Assembly (NCBI RefSeq): GCF_000758605.1
Contig: NZ_CP009282.1
Coordinates: 1,736,001 to 1,800,000 of the forward strand
Source of the DNA: Paenibacillus sp. FSL R5-0912
GTDB lineage: Bacteria > Bacillota > Bacilli > Paenibacillales > Paenibacillaceae
DNA length: 64,000 nt
Reading direction: 5' to 3'
The notes below the pieces were generated by a model. That model worked only from the letters and a program-made list of their open reading frames with translations, was not told the origin of the DNA and did no database searches. Shown piece after piece: positions 12,101-18,625 of the stretch. The position numbers and the translations under genes were made by a program. How positions within the stretch are numbered: the first letter of the stretch is position 1; each line of letters opens with the position of its first letter.

Positions 12101-12179
12101 CTATGGAGAAGCATTACAGGTATCCAGTGAAGAAGGGGAATGGACAAGCGTTCGGTTTCATTTCGAAATTCAGCATTAG
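9108..12179 (+). CDS. 7TMR-DISM hybrid sensor with two histidine kinase modules
   Basis: 1023 residues. In order: an N-terminal anchor (about 1-25); an extracellular jelly-roll domain of the 7TMR-DISM type (about 40-190), whose LDGQWEFYWD and VNGNRVGG resemble GH2 sugar-binding modules; seven membrane helices (about 198-410); HisKA with phospho-acceptor His440 in HTSHEFQTPLHGI; HATPase_c with NLVGNAVKF and GGTGLGLF; a receiver with Asp744 in LLDVMMPRMSG; and a second, LytS-type kinase with His835 in QIKPHFLFNSLNS and HATPase motifs LVENAIRHG and NGGGI. It probably senses an extracellular carbohydrate or cell-wall signal. Its partner regulator, 31 bases downstream, is broken. Confidence 0.88.
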   Translation: MRKMLMGLIIVGLGCFAILFGLVKASDHKAQNPAPARHGVLDLSAWDFQGEQVVSLDGQWEFYWDQLLRPGGAPSVSPGYMQVPGFWKHANENGDVNSQGAVTYRLKVKLEPSATMYGLRISNIRMASEIYVNGNRVGGSGKPAESESLYTYENKPFNAFFTVQGDTAEIIIHAANYENSQGGIPYSLYFGSAGGILKLNTHTTILNLILIVSLLMLGCYQLSVFIIRREERGLLYFGLSCIIIAWSFASNGDRILVEYVNLPHEIYYKIQAVSLYLSLITMVMFIKTMCKSMIPEWLINSVVGVTALYIGFVLLTPFQWYSRFNAAFSYLQLFIYVIILGLMLHSYLKGRYGEFSKRTLLLFILALAGYVIGLFDYGLYLSSLTPSYTLGYCSILIFCFLASFLLSYRYSEAYKTIEGMAVMLQQADKQKDEFLLHTSHEFQTPLHGIINLSQSMLEAGAGAEAGELSASHIQNLSLIRDTSRRLSGLVHDILDLEKIKRNELKVQLTGVDVRVSVSLVFDLFQGLITGKKIRFVNAVPEHLPLVYADENRLRQILHNLVGNAVKFTHEGMITIHAQVIEGQVKVVVEDTGVGMSLSDREDIFQPFEQAHSPEEYGGTGLGLFICRKLLHLMDGTIKVEWSEPEQGTGIAFTLPVAEAVRNSLPDYEAAKESVSISEAWGMAELPGRDKSTFTLLAVDDEPSNLQVLSRVFANEPYQVIWATNGLEALEMLKKRSDIDLVLLDVMMPRMSGVEVCTEIREQYTLFELPIVLLTARYGNSDIAAGFKAGANDYIIKPFDAAEVRARTETLLKLKKSVEDALKAEVDFLQSQIKPHFLFNSLNSIIALCRTDGARAEKLIMHLSYYLRRSFDPKPDSFVRIEDELQLVDAYVQIEEARFEERLTVVYDVDPQVLKRKILPLTIQPLVENAIRHGVTKKMEGGTVRISISLDKDTVYVEVWDNGGGISETGLQALWTSESASSERRGVGLVNIQRRLKHFYGEALQVSSEEGEWTSVRFHFEIQH

Positions 12180-12210
12180 CGTAAGCTTTTAGAAGAGGGA
12201 AGGATCATTC

Positions 12211-12720
12211 ATGAGAGTTGCAATTGTTGACGATGAACGGCTGGCGGTCCAGCGGCTTGTACAAATCCTGGAGTGCCCTAACGATGTCGAAGTGGTTGGG
12301 GCGTTTACCAAATATACAGACCTATTACATGACTTCACCTGTTTAAGACCTGATGCAGTCTTTCTGGATATTGATATGCCCGGAATGAACGGGCTGGAAT
12401 TCGCTGCTCCACTCCGCATATAGAATGTTTCGGACATTTTCATGTTCACCATTCAAGTGGAACCGGGCCGGTAGACTTTCCGACCGCTAAGGCGGAGGAG
12501 CTGCTGGCTTTTCTGCTCATTCACAGGGATGATACGAATGTGTCAAAATGGGTCATTTGTGAGAGCTTATGGTCGGAGCATGATCCCCATAAGGCAGAGC
12601 AGAATTTACATACGACTGTATTCCGGATGAAAAAAACTTTGCTGGAAAGCGGACTCTCCATCAAGAAAAGCGGGCGGTTCAACGCCGACTTCCTGCTGCA
12701 AGGCTGTTTTCATATTTCCC
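12211..12720 (+). pseudogene. Broken SARP/BTAD-type response regulator
   Basis: An AGGGAAGGA site and ATG at 12211 open a receiver domain (MRVAIVDDERLAVQRLVQIL, phospho-Asp in FLDIDMPGMNG) that stops at 12423 after 70 codons. From 12420, in another frame, a SARP-like winged-helix starts (IECFGHFHV, then KAEELLAFLL, ESLWSEHDPHKAEQNLHTTVFRMKKTL) and loses homology near 12720. The second half of the receiver (about 50 residues, including the conserved Lys) has been deleted with a frame change, and the C-terminal part of the DNA-binding/BTAD region is also lost. It was the cognate output of the upstream kinase. It cannot work as encoded. Confidence 0.85.
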
Positions 12721-12801
12721 AATATAACGTACGGTATTTTAAAATAGTGCAAGTGCAGAAAATCACAAAAGGAAGATTCCATTTCGCTGAGTTAACCTTA
12801 A

Positions 12802-12851
12802 ACAAGGGTAGCCCGGACTCTGCAAAATATTGCAAGCCCGGCTACCCTTTT
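12802..12851. terminator. Terminator hairpin between converging units
   Basis: GGGTAGCC (12806-12813) pairs with GGCTACCC (12840-12847), with further partial pairing inside, followed by CTTTTG. On the opposite strand it is followed by TTGTTTAAGG. It can serve the relic regulator and the converging small gene at 12861. Confidence 0.65.
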
Positions 12852-12860
12852 GTCGTATAC

Positions 12861-13064
12861 TCAGCCCTTGGGTTCCCGCTTCTCCTTGTGATCCGGTGCA
12901 ATACCGGGAGCCGACACCTCCGGATCATCACCCATCAGAGCACCCACAATTTCGTCCAGCTTGCCGGCGGTCCCTTTTTCATCGTTCAGGCTAGAATCGG
13001 CTTCAGGTATAGGGTGAACGCCCGGGCTGCGTCCGTCAAGCGGAGCCTCCTTATTGTCCTTCAT
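12861..13064 (-). CDS. Small hydrophilic protein, unknown
   Basis: 67 residues, not recognised. An AAAAAGGAG site lies 9 bases before the ATG, which supports translation. The product is highly charged, Pro/Gly/Asp-rich and has no hydrophobic segment (MKDNKEAPLDGRSPGVHP, then KLDEIVGALMGDD), so it is probably small, soluble and partly disordered. It lies between a terminator and the MerR gene on the same strand. Confidence 0.6.
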   Translation of the reverse strand: MKDNKEAPLDGRSPGVHPIPEADSSLNDEKGTAGKLDEIVGALMGDDPEVSAPGIAPDHKEKREPKG

Positions 13065-13193
13065 CTGTCCATCTCCTTTTTGTATGCAGCGTCTGTGTTA
13101 GAATGCGTCAATAAAAGTCGTTCTATGTAACGATAACCGCCGCCCGGCGGGGTGAACCACCAAATCCTGCTTTTCCCGATTCACATCCTCCCC

Positions 13194-13601
13194 TTAAAAG
13201 CTTGTCACCTTCTTGGATTTATGAATATCTTCCGTACCGCTGTCTAAGGCAGTCTTATAATAAGAGCATTTATGATCGATGACTTCCATCGTTTTCTTCA
13301 GCTCCTCCATCTGTGCTTCTACGGAGGCTTTCCGCTCCAGGAACATGTCATATCTCTGCTGCAGGGTGGAATCTCCCTCAGAGCACCACTCAATGAAATG
13401 TTTGATTTCCTTAATCGGCATCCCTGATGATTTCAAACATTCAATTATTTTTAGAGCTTCCATATCCGCTTCCTTGAACACACGTCTTCCGCTGGAGGTC
13501 CTTTCGATAAAGGGCATCAGACCTTCCTTGTCATAGTAACGCAGAGTATGGGGTGTCATATTAAAATGTTCTGCAGCCTCAGTTATAGAGTATGTCTTCA
13601 T
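13194..13601 (-). CDS. adhR: MerR-family regulator, AdhR-like
   Basis: 135 residues. An N-terminal MerR helix-turn-helix (YSITEAAEHFNMTPHTLRYYDKEGL, residues 3-27, followed by a wing with R-x-FKE) is followed by a long dimerisation helix (about 75-120) and a short tail. A single Cys lies at SYYKTAL minus one (HKCSYY) and another at IEWCSEG. It is divergent from a zinc alcohol dehydrogenase, as with B. subtilis AdhR-AdhA, which responds to aldehydes such as formaldehyde and methylglyoxal. The ATG at 13601 is preferred because GGAG lies 8 bases upstream; a GTG one codon earlier is possible. The symbol is by context and similarity. Confidence 0.75.
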   Translation of the reverse strand: MKTYSITEAAEHFNMTPHTLRYYDKEGLMPFIERTSSGRRVFKEADMEALKIIECLKSSGMPIKEIKHFIEWCSEGDSTLQQRYDMFLERKASVEAQMEELKKTMEVIDHKCSYYKTALDSGTEDIHKSKKVTSF

Positions 13602-13633
13602 CACGAATCTCCAGTCTCAATTATATTTTGTGC

Positions 13634-13664
13634 TTGACTTAGAGTTAACTTTAAGTAATATCAT
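13634..13664 (+). promoter_or_regulatory. Promoter of adhA with MerR-type operator
   Basis: TTGACT (13634-13639) is followed by an 18-base near-palindrome CTTAGAGTTAACTTTAAG (13638-13655) and by TATCAT at 13659-13664, giving a 19-base spacer typical of MerR-activated promoters. A TAATAT at 13656 with a 16-base spacer is an alternative -10. Confidence 0.7.
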
Positions 13665-13721
13665 ATGGTTTGTAAAGTTGGGCTTATGGATTCTACTATG
13701 AACAAGAAGAGAGGTTACACC

Positions 13722-14771
13722 ATGATACAAGTTAATGCACGCGCTACATTCAGCCAGGAAGGCCCGTTCAAGCTAACGACCATTGAGCGCCGGGAGCTTC
13801 AGCCGCAGGATGTTCTGATTGAAATTAAATTCGCCGGGATCTGCCACTCGGACATTCATACCGCCCGCGGGGAGTGGGGTCCAGTCAAGTATCCGCTCGT
13901 TCCGGGCCATGAGATTGCCGGGATTGTCAGCCAGGTCGGTTCCGGAGTTACAAAGTATTCCGTTGGTGACCGGGTGGGAGTAGGTTGTATGGTTGACTCC
14001 TGTGGAGAGTGCAGTAGTTGCCATAAAGGCGAGGAGCAATATTGCCTGCATGGAAATACGGGTACCTATGGAGCTACCGACCGGTATGGTCACTATACAC
14101 AGGGCGGGTATTCCACCCATATTGTGGTGACCGAAGACTTCGTGGTCCGGATTCCAGATGCTATTCCACTAGACGCCGCTGCCCCGCTGTTATGTGCCGG
14201 AATCACAACATATTCACCGCTTCGTCATTGGGGAGCCGCTCCAGGCAAAAATGTAGCTGTAGTGGGTCTTGGCGGACTTGGACACATGGCTGTGAAGATC
14301 GCTCATGCCATGGGGGCTGAGGTTACGGTTCTGTCACAGTCACTGAAGAAGAAGGAAGACGGTTTGCAACTAGGGGCGGATCATTATTATGCGACTAGCG
14401 ATGCGGAGACATTCAAGCGGCTTGCCGGTTCGTTCGACCTGATCATAAATACGGTAAGCGCGCAGATTAATATCGATGCTTATCTATCTCTCCTGGCGCT
14501 GGATGGTACCTTAGTCAATGTCGGTGCGCCTGCTGATCCGCTGGCTGTTAATGCATTCTCGCTGATCGGCCACCGCCGTTCATTTGCCGGATCGATGATT
14601 GGCGGAATCCGTGAGACGCAGGAGATGCTTGATTTCTGCGCTGAACATAACATTGCCTCTGAGATCGAGGTTATCTCTGCCGACCAGATTGATGAAGCCT
14701 GGGAACGAGTACTCGCTTCTGATGTCCGTTACCGGTTTGTCATTGATATCAGTACGATGGGTAAGGAATAA
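13722..14771 (+). CDS. adhA: Zinc-dependent alcohol/aldehyde dehydrogenase, AdhA/YahK type
   Basis: 349-residue medium-chain dehydrogenase of the cinnamyl-alcohol group that reduces aldehydes with NADPH or NADH. Catalytic zinc ligands are seen in [17 protein letters not shown] and PGHEIAGIV; the structural zinc cysteines are in [20 protein letters not shown]; the nucleotide fold is [20 protein letters not shown]. The start at 13722 ([10 protein letters not shown]) matches the family and has GAGAGG upstream; an ATG at 13665 would add an unlikely 19 residues. It sits opposite the MerR gene and under its operator, so induction by toxic aldehydes is likely. A terminator follows at 14821. Confidence 0.88.
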   Translation: MIQVNARATFSQEGPFKLTTIERRELQPQDVLIEIKFAGICHSDIHTARGEWGPVKYPLVPGHEIAGIVSQVGSGVTKYSVGDRVGVGCMVDSCGECSSCHKGEEQYCLHGNTGTYGATDRYGHYTQGGYSTHIVVTEDFVVRIPDAIPLDAAAPLLCAGITTYSPLRHWGAAPGKNVAVVGLGGLGHMAVKIAHAMGAEVTVLSQSLKKKEDGLQLGADHYYATSDAETFKRLAGSFDLIINTVSAQINIDAYLSLLALDGTLVNVGAPADPLAVNAFSLIGHRRSFAGSMIGGIRETQEMLDFCAEHNIASEIEVISADQIDEAWERVLASDVRYRFVIDISTMGKE

Positions 14772-14820
14772 GGGACGTATTGTTTAATAATATGTATCTT
14801 TTCTGCTTCAGTTAATCTAG

Positions 14821-14861
14821 CGGCTGTATCCTTGCTTAGCAAGGATGCAGCCGCTTTTTTT
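14821..14861 (+). terminator. Rho-independent terminator of adhA
   Basis: CGGCTGTATCCTTGC pairs with GCAAGGATGCAGCCG around a TTA loop, followed by seven T. A group II intron remnant starts only about 8 bases later. Confidence 0.93.
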
Positions 14862-14868
14862 GTTGGGC

Positions 14869-15064
14869 GTGCCCAGAAAGTACGCATCTTCTAGCCGGTG
14901 AAAGTCCGGTCGCGGGAGGGGCTAAGCCCCCGTGTAGTGTGGACTAAAAACGCTATTGTAATCTGCATGCCCATGAATGACAAACATCGGAAAGCCGTAT
15001 GAGGGAAAACCTCAAGTACGGTTTGATGAGGAGGGACAGGGTTAAATCCAGCCCTTTACTATAG
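14869..15064 (+). mobile_element. Group II intron remnant without ORF
   Basis: It starts GTGCCCAG and contains a GCCGGTGAAAGTCCGGT hairpin of the kind found near group II 5' ends. Near the 3' end AAGCCGTATGAGGG to CCTCAAGTACGGTTT (14991-15024) forms a domain V hairpin with the AGC triad and a GNRA-like loop. A domain VI-like stem follows (AGGG/CCCT around 15034-15057). At about 195 bases it lacks most of domain I and the reverse transcriptase, so it is a deleted relic. Its place right after a terminator hairpin fits the insertion habit of class C introns. Ends are approximate. Confidence 0.7.
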
Positions 15065-15218
15065 TATAGGAAATTATGATATTCGTCTGTTGTGGATAAC
15101 TAACTTTCAGAGTTGGACAGGCTAGATTTTTGTAAGAAGCGATTTGGAGCCTTCGACCTGGGTGCAATCTACTGCTTCGTACGCCTTGATTAGTGGGCTT
15201 AAGAGAACGAGAGTGGAG

Positions 15219-15289
15219 GTGGGCCTGAATGTATGCGAAAACAATCATGTCTTCCAAGGCACAACTCCAGCATGAAAATGAGCAGCGTG
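15219..15289 (+). repeat. 71-bp direct repeat flanking the IS110 element, left copy
   Basis: Matches 16858-16927 with a few substitutions and one indel. It begins with the tail of a 51-bp repeat unit (GTGGGCC, GAATGTATGCG) and ends GAGCAGCGTG. A GGAGGTG and ATG occur at its left end and would start a 31-codon peptide (MYAKTIMSSKAQLQHENEQ...), shared in part by the right copy. Confidence 0.85.
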
Positions 15290-15301
15290 CGTTTATCGCA
15301 G

Positions 15302-15504
15302 GTTGTGCCATCCCATACTTTTAGTACCATGGTGAACACTACGCTACGGTTAATGGTGGTTTACCCCTGTGCGAAAACTGTAAGGATCGAACTCTGTGTA
15401 CAACTCCTTGCTAGCTTCAAATCGCCCGTTTGGAGAACTGCGAACAGAAAAATGGTTAAGCTCGAGTTCATCCTCACCATGGAATTTAGGTTGGAGCTGA
15501 TGAT
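15302..15504 (+). ncRNA. Candidate bridge-RNA region of the IS110 element
   Basis: IS110 elements carry a bridge RNA in the long non-coding end before the transposase. Here that region contains AAGGA/TCCTT enclosing an 18-base loop (15382-15409) and CTTCAAA/TTTGGAG with a 7-base loop (15415-15435). These could be guide loops, but no target or donor complementarity could be established. Position and structure are the only support. Confidence 0.35.
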
Positions 15505-16655
15505 ATGGAAGTCATGTATTCACGATGCGCCGGAATGGACGTCCATCAAGAAACCATCGTAGTATGCGTCCTCACGCCCGGTGAAGAGGATCAAGTCGAG
15601 AAGGAAACACGTACGTTTGGCACGATGACGAAACATTTGTTTGAGCTCTTAAAATGGCTTGAACACAAGGCGGTCACCCATATTGCCATGGAAAGCACGG
15701 GGGTGTATTGGAAGCCGGTGTATAACATCTTAGAAGGTTACTTTGATGTTACGGTGGCTAATGCACAACGAATCAAGAATGTCCCGGGCCGGAAAACGGA
15801 TGTATGCGATGCCGAATGGATTGCGAAATTGCTTCGTGTAGGATTAATCGAGCGGAGTTTCATTCCTTCCGAGGATGTGCGGGAACTCCGTGATTTATGC
15901 CGGCTTCGTAAGAAACGCCTGGGCCAACTCACGGCGGAAAAGAATCGTATCCAGAAATACCTCGAATGCTCGAATGTGAAATTGGGAACGGTGGTTTCGG
16001 ATGTATTTGGGGTGTCCGGCCGGAACCTGCTGGAAACCTTGATTACGAAAGGCTATGTCGATGCGGAGGATGTGGAGGAAAGTGTAAAAGGCAAACTTCG
16101 AAGCAAGAAGGAAGCCATTAGAGACTCCATGCTCGGCACGATTACTCGCCACCAAATGGATTTGATCCGCGACTGCTGGGACCACATCGAGTACCTGGAG
16201 AAGTCGCTCAGCCAGTTAGAAGAAAAAATCGATGCTCATCTAGAACCGTACCGGGAAGAATACGAGCTGCTTCAGACGATCCCCGGGGTGAGCGAGGCCA
16301 CAGCAGCTGTTCTTATTGCAGAGATTGGAGTCAATATGGATCAATTCCCATCGTCCGATCATCTCTCTTCATGGGCAGGGTTGGCCCCCGGTAACCACGA
16401 AAGCGCTGGTAAAAAAAAAGTACAAAGAGTTTAAAAGGAAATTCACATACAAAAGTAGCATTATGCGAAGCGGCTTGGGCAATCGCTCGTACAAGAAACA
16501 ACGGTTTATCCACAAAATTTTGGAAGATCGCCTCTCGGCGGGGAAAGAAGAAAGCTTGCATTGCGATGGCACGAACGATACTGGTCATAGCCTATAGCAT
16601 GCTAAAAAACAAACAAGCTTACCTCGAAGGCGGACCCCAAAAACGAGCAAGTTAA
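15505..16655 (+). CDS. IS110-family transposase, frameshifted at an A9 run
   Basis: A DEDD recombinase with RuvC-like N-domain: Asp12 (AGMDVHQ), Glu63 (AMESTGVYW), Asp99 and Asp102 (KTDVCDAEW). A coiled region follows, then the C-terminal Tnp domain (TIPGVSEATAAVLIAEIG, GLAPGNHESAGK) with catalytic serine candidate Ser300. The start has GGAG 8 bases upstream. The zero frame ends at 16434, just after a run of nine A and a G at about 16411-16420. A -1 shift there restores 78 or so family-like residues (KGNSHTKVALCEAAWAIARTR, then MARTILVIAYSMLKNKQAYLEGG) to the TAA at 16653. This is either a one-base deletion, a sequencing error, or slippage on an A-AAA-AAG-type site. Confidence 0.85.
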
Positions 16656-16773
16656 TTCGTGTTACCAACTCATTGATTGTCTAAACACGGACTCATGGAA
16701 ATGGAGATCCCGGGCATTGTATTGCCCAAAAACAGAAATTCGTTCATTCGCCTGGTTACCTTTATTTTCACAG

Positions 16774-16875
16774 AAAAACCGAATACAATGGGCAGCGTGC
16801 AGGCAAGTGGGCCGAATGTATGCGAAAAACCGAATACAATGGGCAGCATGCAGGCAAGTGGGCCGAATGTATGCG
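16774..16875 (+). repeat. Tandem 51-bp repeat array A (two units)
   Basis: Two 51-base units (16774-16824 and 16825-16875) differ by one base. Each starts AAAAACCGAATACAATGGGC and ends GGGCCGAATGTATGCG. Because 51 is a multiple of three, reading frames stay open through the units on both strands. The array abuts the right 70-bp direct repeat. Confidence 0.93.
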
Positions 16876-16927
16876 AAAACAAACATGTCTTTCAAGGCAC
16901 AACTCCAGCATGAAAATGAGCAGCGTG
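16858..16927 (+). repeat. 70-bp direct repeat flanking the IS110 element, right copy
   Basis: Partner of 15219-15289. It overlaps the last 18 bases of array A and ends GAGCAGCGTG. Confidence 0.85.
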
Positions 16928-16976
16928 GCTAAAAAACAGAACATCGTCTTTTCATTTATTTAACATATTTTAACGG

Positions 16977-17219
16977 AAAACCGAACACAATTGGACTGGG
17001 TAAGCCACGTAAGCCAAATGTAATCGAAAAACCGAACACAATTGGACTGGGTGCACCGCGTAGGCCAAATGTAATCGAAAAACCGAACACAATTGGACTG
17101 GGTACGCCGCTTAAGCCGAATGTAATCGAAAAACCGAACACAATTGGACTGGGTGCGCCGCGTAGGCCAAATGTAATCGAAAAACCGAACACAATTGGAC
17201 TGGGTGCACCGCGTAGGCC
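16977..17219 (+). repeat. Tandem 51-bp repeat array B (four units plus a partial)
   Basis: Units lie at 16977-17026 (50 bases), 17027-17077, 17078-17128, 17129-17179 and a partial 17180-17219. Each starts AAAAACCGAACACAATTGGA and ends GGCCAAATGTAATCG. Array B shares its length, first about 19 bases and last about 15 bases with array A but differs in the middle. Each unit can fold by ACAATTGG against CCAAATGT. Minus-strand frames through it encode a 17-residue repeat, probably fortuitous. Confidence 0.93.
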
Positions 17220-17502
17220 GTGCGTTTATCACAGTGCCAGACGTATTTTCACAGAAAACCGAATACAATGTGCTAATTGATAGGGTAGTTGAGCCACTTA
17301 CGTTAAATAGGTCCGTCTGAAGGACGACGTGGTTCTGGTGCCAGCAATCCCACAGCATCCCCTCATTCCCGCTGGAGGCTGCTCCAAACAAAAATAGTCA
17401 GAATAGAGCAATTTGAGGTGCCCTTAAAATCTGCATAAGTTGCATAGCTCCAGCTTAATTCAATTGTTAGGGTGATTTTGTTCTGCGTTGAAGCAGCAGT
17501 AT
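17220..17502. other. Intergenic remainder of the repeat patch
   Basis: It begins GTGCGTTTATCACAG, nearly the same as 15287-15301 at the left junction, and contains TATTTTCACAGAAAACCGAATACAAT (split here as TATTTTCACAG and AAAACCGAATACAAT), the border that also precedes array A. No gene is seen. Confidence 0.55.
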
Positions 17503-17958
17503 TCACAATGTCTTGGTCATAAACACACTGTAAGGATCTTCAATGTAATCCGCAAACGGGCTGCAGGTCTCAAATCCGAATCGCTCGTATAATTTCCGGG
17601 CCGCCTCGAAGCCTTCCGTCGATCCGGTTTCCAGACTCAGCCGCGCATAGCCCTGCGCTCTAGCTTCCTTAAGGATGTGGGCAAGCATTGCAGAGGCGAC
17701 ACCCTTTCTGAGGTGCCTGGCAGAAGTCCGCATGGATTTGATTTCACCATGATGGTCCCCAAGGTCTTTAAGCGCCCCGCAACCTAACAATTCGCTGTGT
17801 TCCCAGACACTCCAGAAGGTGATTTCCGGTGTCCGTAATTTGTCCAAATCCAGTGCATGTACACTTTCCGGCGGGGATTGCTCAAACATGCTCTGTAAAT
17901 GCTCGCTGATCAATGCTATGATTTCAGTTCCAGTCAAATTATCGATTCTAATCTCCAT
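17503..17958 (-). CDS. GNAT-family N-acetyltransferase
   Basis: 151 residues in the Gcn5-related fold, which transfers an acetyl group from acetyl-CoA. The acetyl-CoA loop is recognisable in RHLRKGVASAMLAHIL, followed by LSLETG and the C-terminal LYERFGFETCSPFADY. It resembles the B. subtilis YsnE group of stand-alone acetyltransferases; the substrate is unknown. AGGAG lies 8 bases before the ATG at 17958; a GTG three codons upstream is less likely. It is divergent from the MarR gene. Confidence 0.82.
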   Translation of the reverse strand: MEIRIDNLTGTEIIALISEHLQSMFEQSPPESVHALDLDKLRTPEITFWSVWEHSELLGCGALKDLGDHHGEIKSMRTSARHLRKGVASAMLAHILKEARAQGYARLSLETGSTEGFEAARKLYERFGFETCSPFADYIEDPYSVFMTKTL

Positions 17959-18065
17959 GTTATTCACTCCTGAATGTAAGATGACGATTCATTCTGCATT
18001 TGTTTTTTGTGCCAAAAACGCCATAATGAAATAACGATATTCATTAGTATATATAGATTCATTAT

Positions 18066-18081
18066 TGTTGTAAATACAACA
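18066..18081. promoter_or_regulatory. Candidate MarR operator
   Basis: A perfect inverted repeat TGTTGTA-AA-TACAACA lies 24 bases before the GTG of the MarR gene and downstream of AT-rich promoter-like DNA (TATATATAG). This is a usual place and size for an autoregulatory MarR site. Confidence 0.6.
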
Positions 18082-18104
18082 TTATTGGACGGACAGGTGA
18101 TGAA

Positions 18105-18557
18105 GTGAAAGAGATACTTCGTGAGGTTGGAATGATTGCGAGGGCACTGGATTCTATAAGTAATATAGAATTCAAGGAATTAAATCTTACTAAGGGGCAG
18201 TATTTATATCTCATCCGTATCTATGAGAACCCGGGAATTATTCAGGAGAAGCTGTCCGAAATGATCAAGGTAGACCGGACAACTGCCGCACGTGCAGTGC
18301 AGAAGCTTGAAGTCCAAGGCTTCATTGAGAAGAAGGATGATGAATCAAACAAAAAAATAAACAGGCTGTTTACAACTGAAAAGGGTGAACAGGCTTACTC
18401 TTTTCTGAAGAGAGAAGGGGATCATACGGACAGGGTAGCCTTAGCCGGATTCTCCGGACAAGAATCAGAACTATTGTATCAGCTTCTGCAGAGAGTCCGG
18501 AAAAATATTGAGGTCGAATGGGAGTATGTGAAGAAGGGGAATAAAAGAGAGTACTAA
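18105..18557 (+). CDS. MarR-family transcriptional regulator
   Basis: 150 residues with a winged helix: LTKGQYLYLIRIYENPGIIQEKLSEMIKVDRTTAARAVQKLEVQGFIEKK in outline (written in pieces here: LTKGQYLYLIRIYE, LSEMIKVDRTTAARAV, KLEVQGFIEKK), a wing with NKKINRLFTT, and flanking dimer helices. GTG start. A palindrome just upstream suggests autorepression. The permease gene 68 bases downstream, on the same strand, is the likely target. The ligand is unknown. Confidence 0.88.
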   Translation: MKEILREVGMIARALDSISNIEFKELNLTKGQYLYLIRIYENPGIIQEKLSEMIKVDRTTAARAVQKLEVQGFIEKKDDESNKKINRLFTTEKGEQAYSFLKREGDHTDRVALAGFSGQESELLYQLLQRVRKNIEVEWEYVKKGNKREY

Positions 18558-18625
18558 TTTATCCGCCCGAGGGGAATTGTAGAGATGAGAACTCTCAAAT
18601 TCTAATCAGGATGAGGACAGAATTC

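Larger units (their letters stand above)
15290..16760 (+). mobile_element. IS110-family insertion sequence (ends unresolved)
   Basis: The interval between two 70-bp direct repeats holds a DEDD/serine transposase with about 200 bases of non-coding DNA upstream and a short 3' flank, the layout of the IS110 group. As expected for IS110 there is no obvious terminal inverted repeat or target duplication, so precise ends cannot be read from this sequence. It is embedded in a patch of tandem repeats. Confidence 0.75.

Noticed and set aside
12540..13130. 196-residue plus-strand protein
   Set aside because: Only its first about 60 codons belong to the broken SARP regulator; the rest reads through a terminator and antisense to the small gene at 12861.
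15233..15562. 109-residue protein upstream of the IS110 transposase
   Set aside because: No ribosome site at that start, no match, and the region is better explained as the non-coding end of the element.
16774..17219. CRISPR array
   Set aside because: The units abut directly without unique spacers, and no cas gene is present.
16662..17391. Overlapping reading frames with 17-residue peptide repeats on both strands
   Set aside because: They arise because the 51-bp unit length is a multiple of three. No ribosome site or family match supports them, and several frames are open at once.
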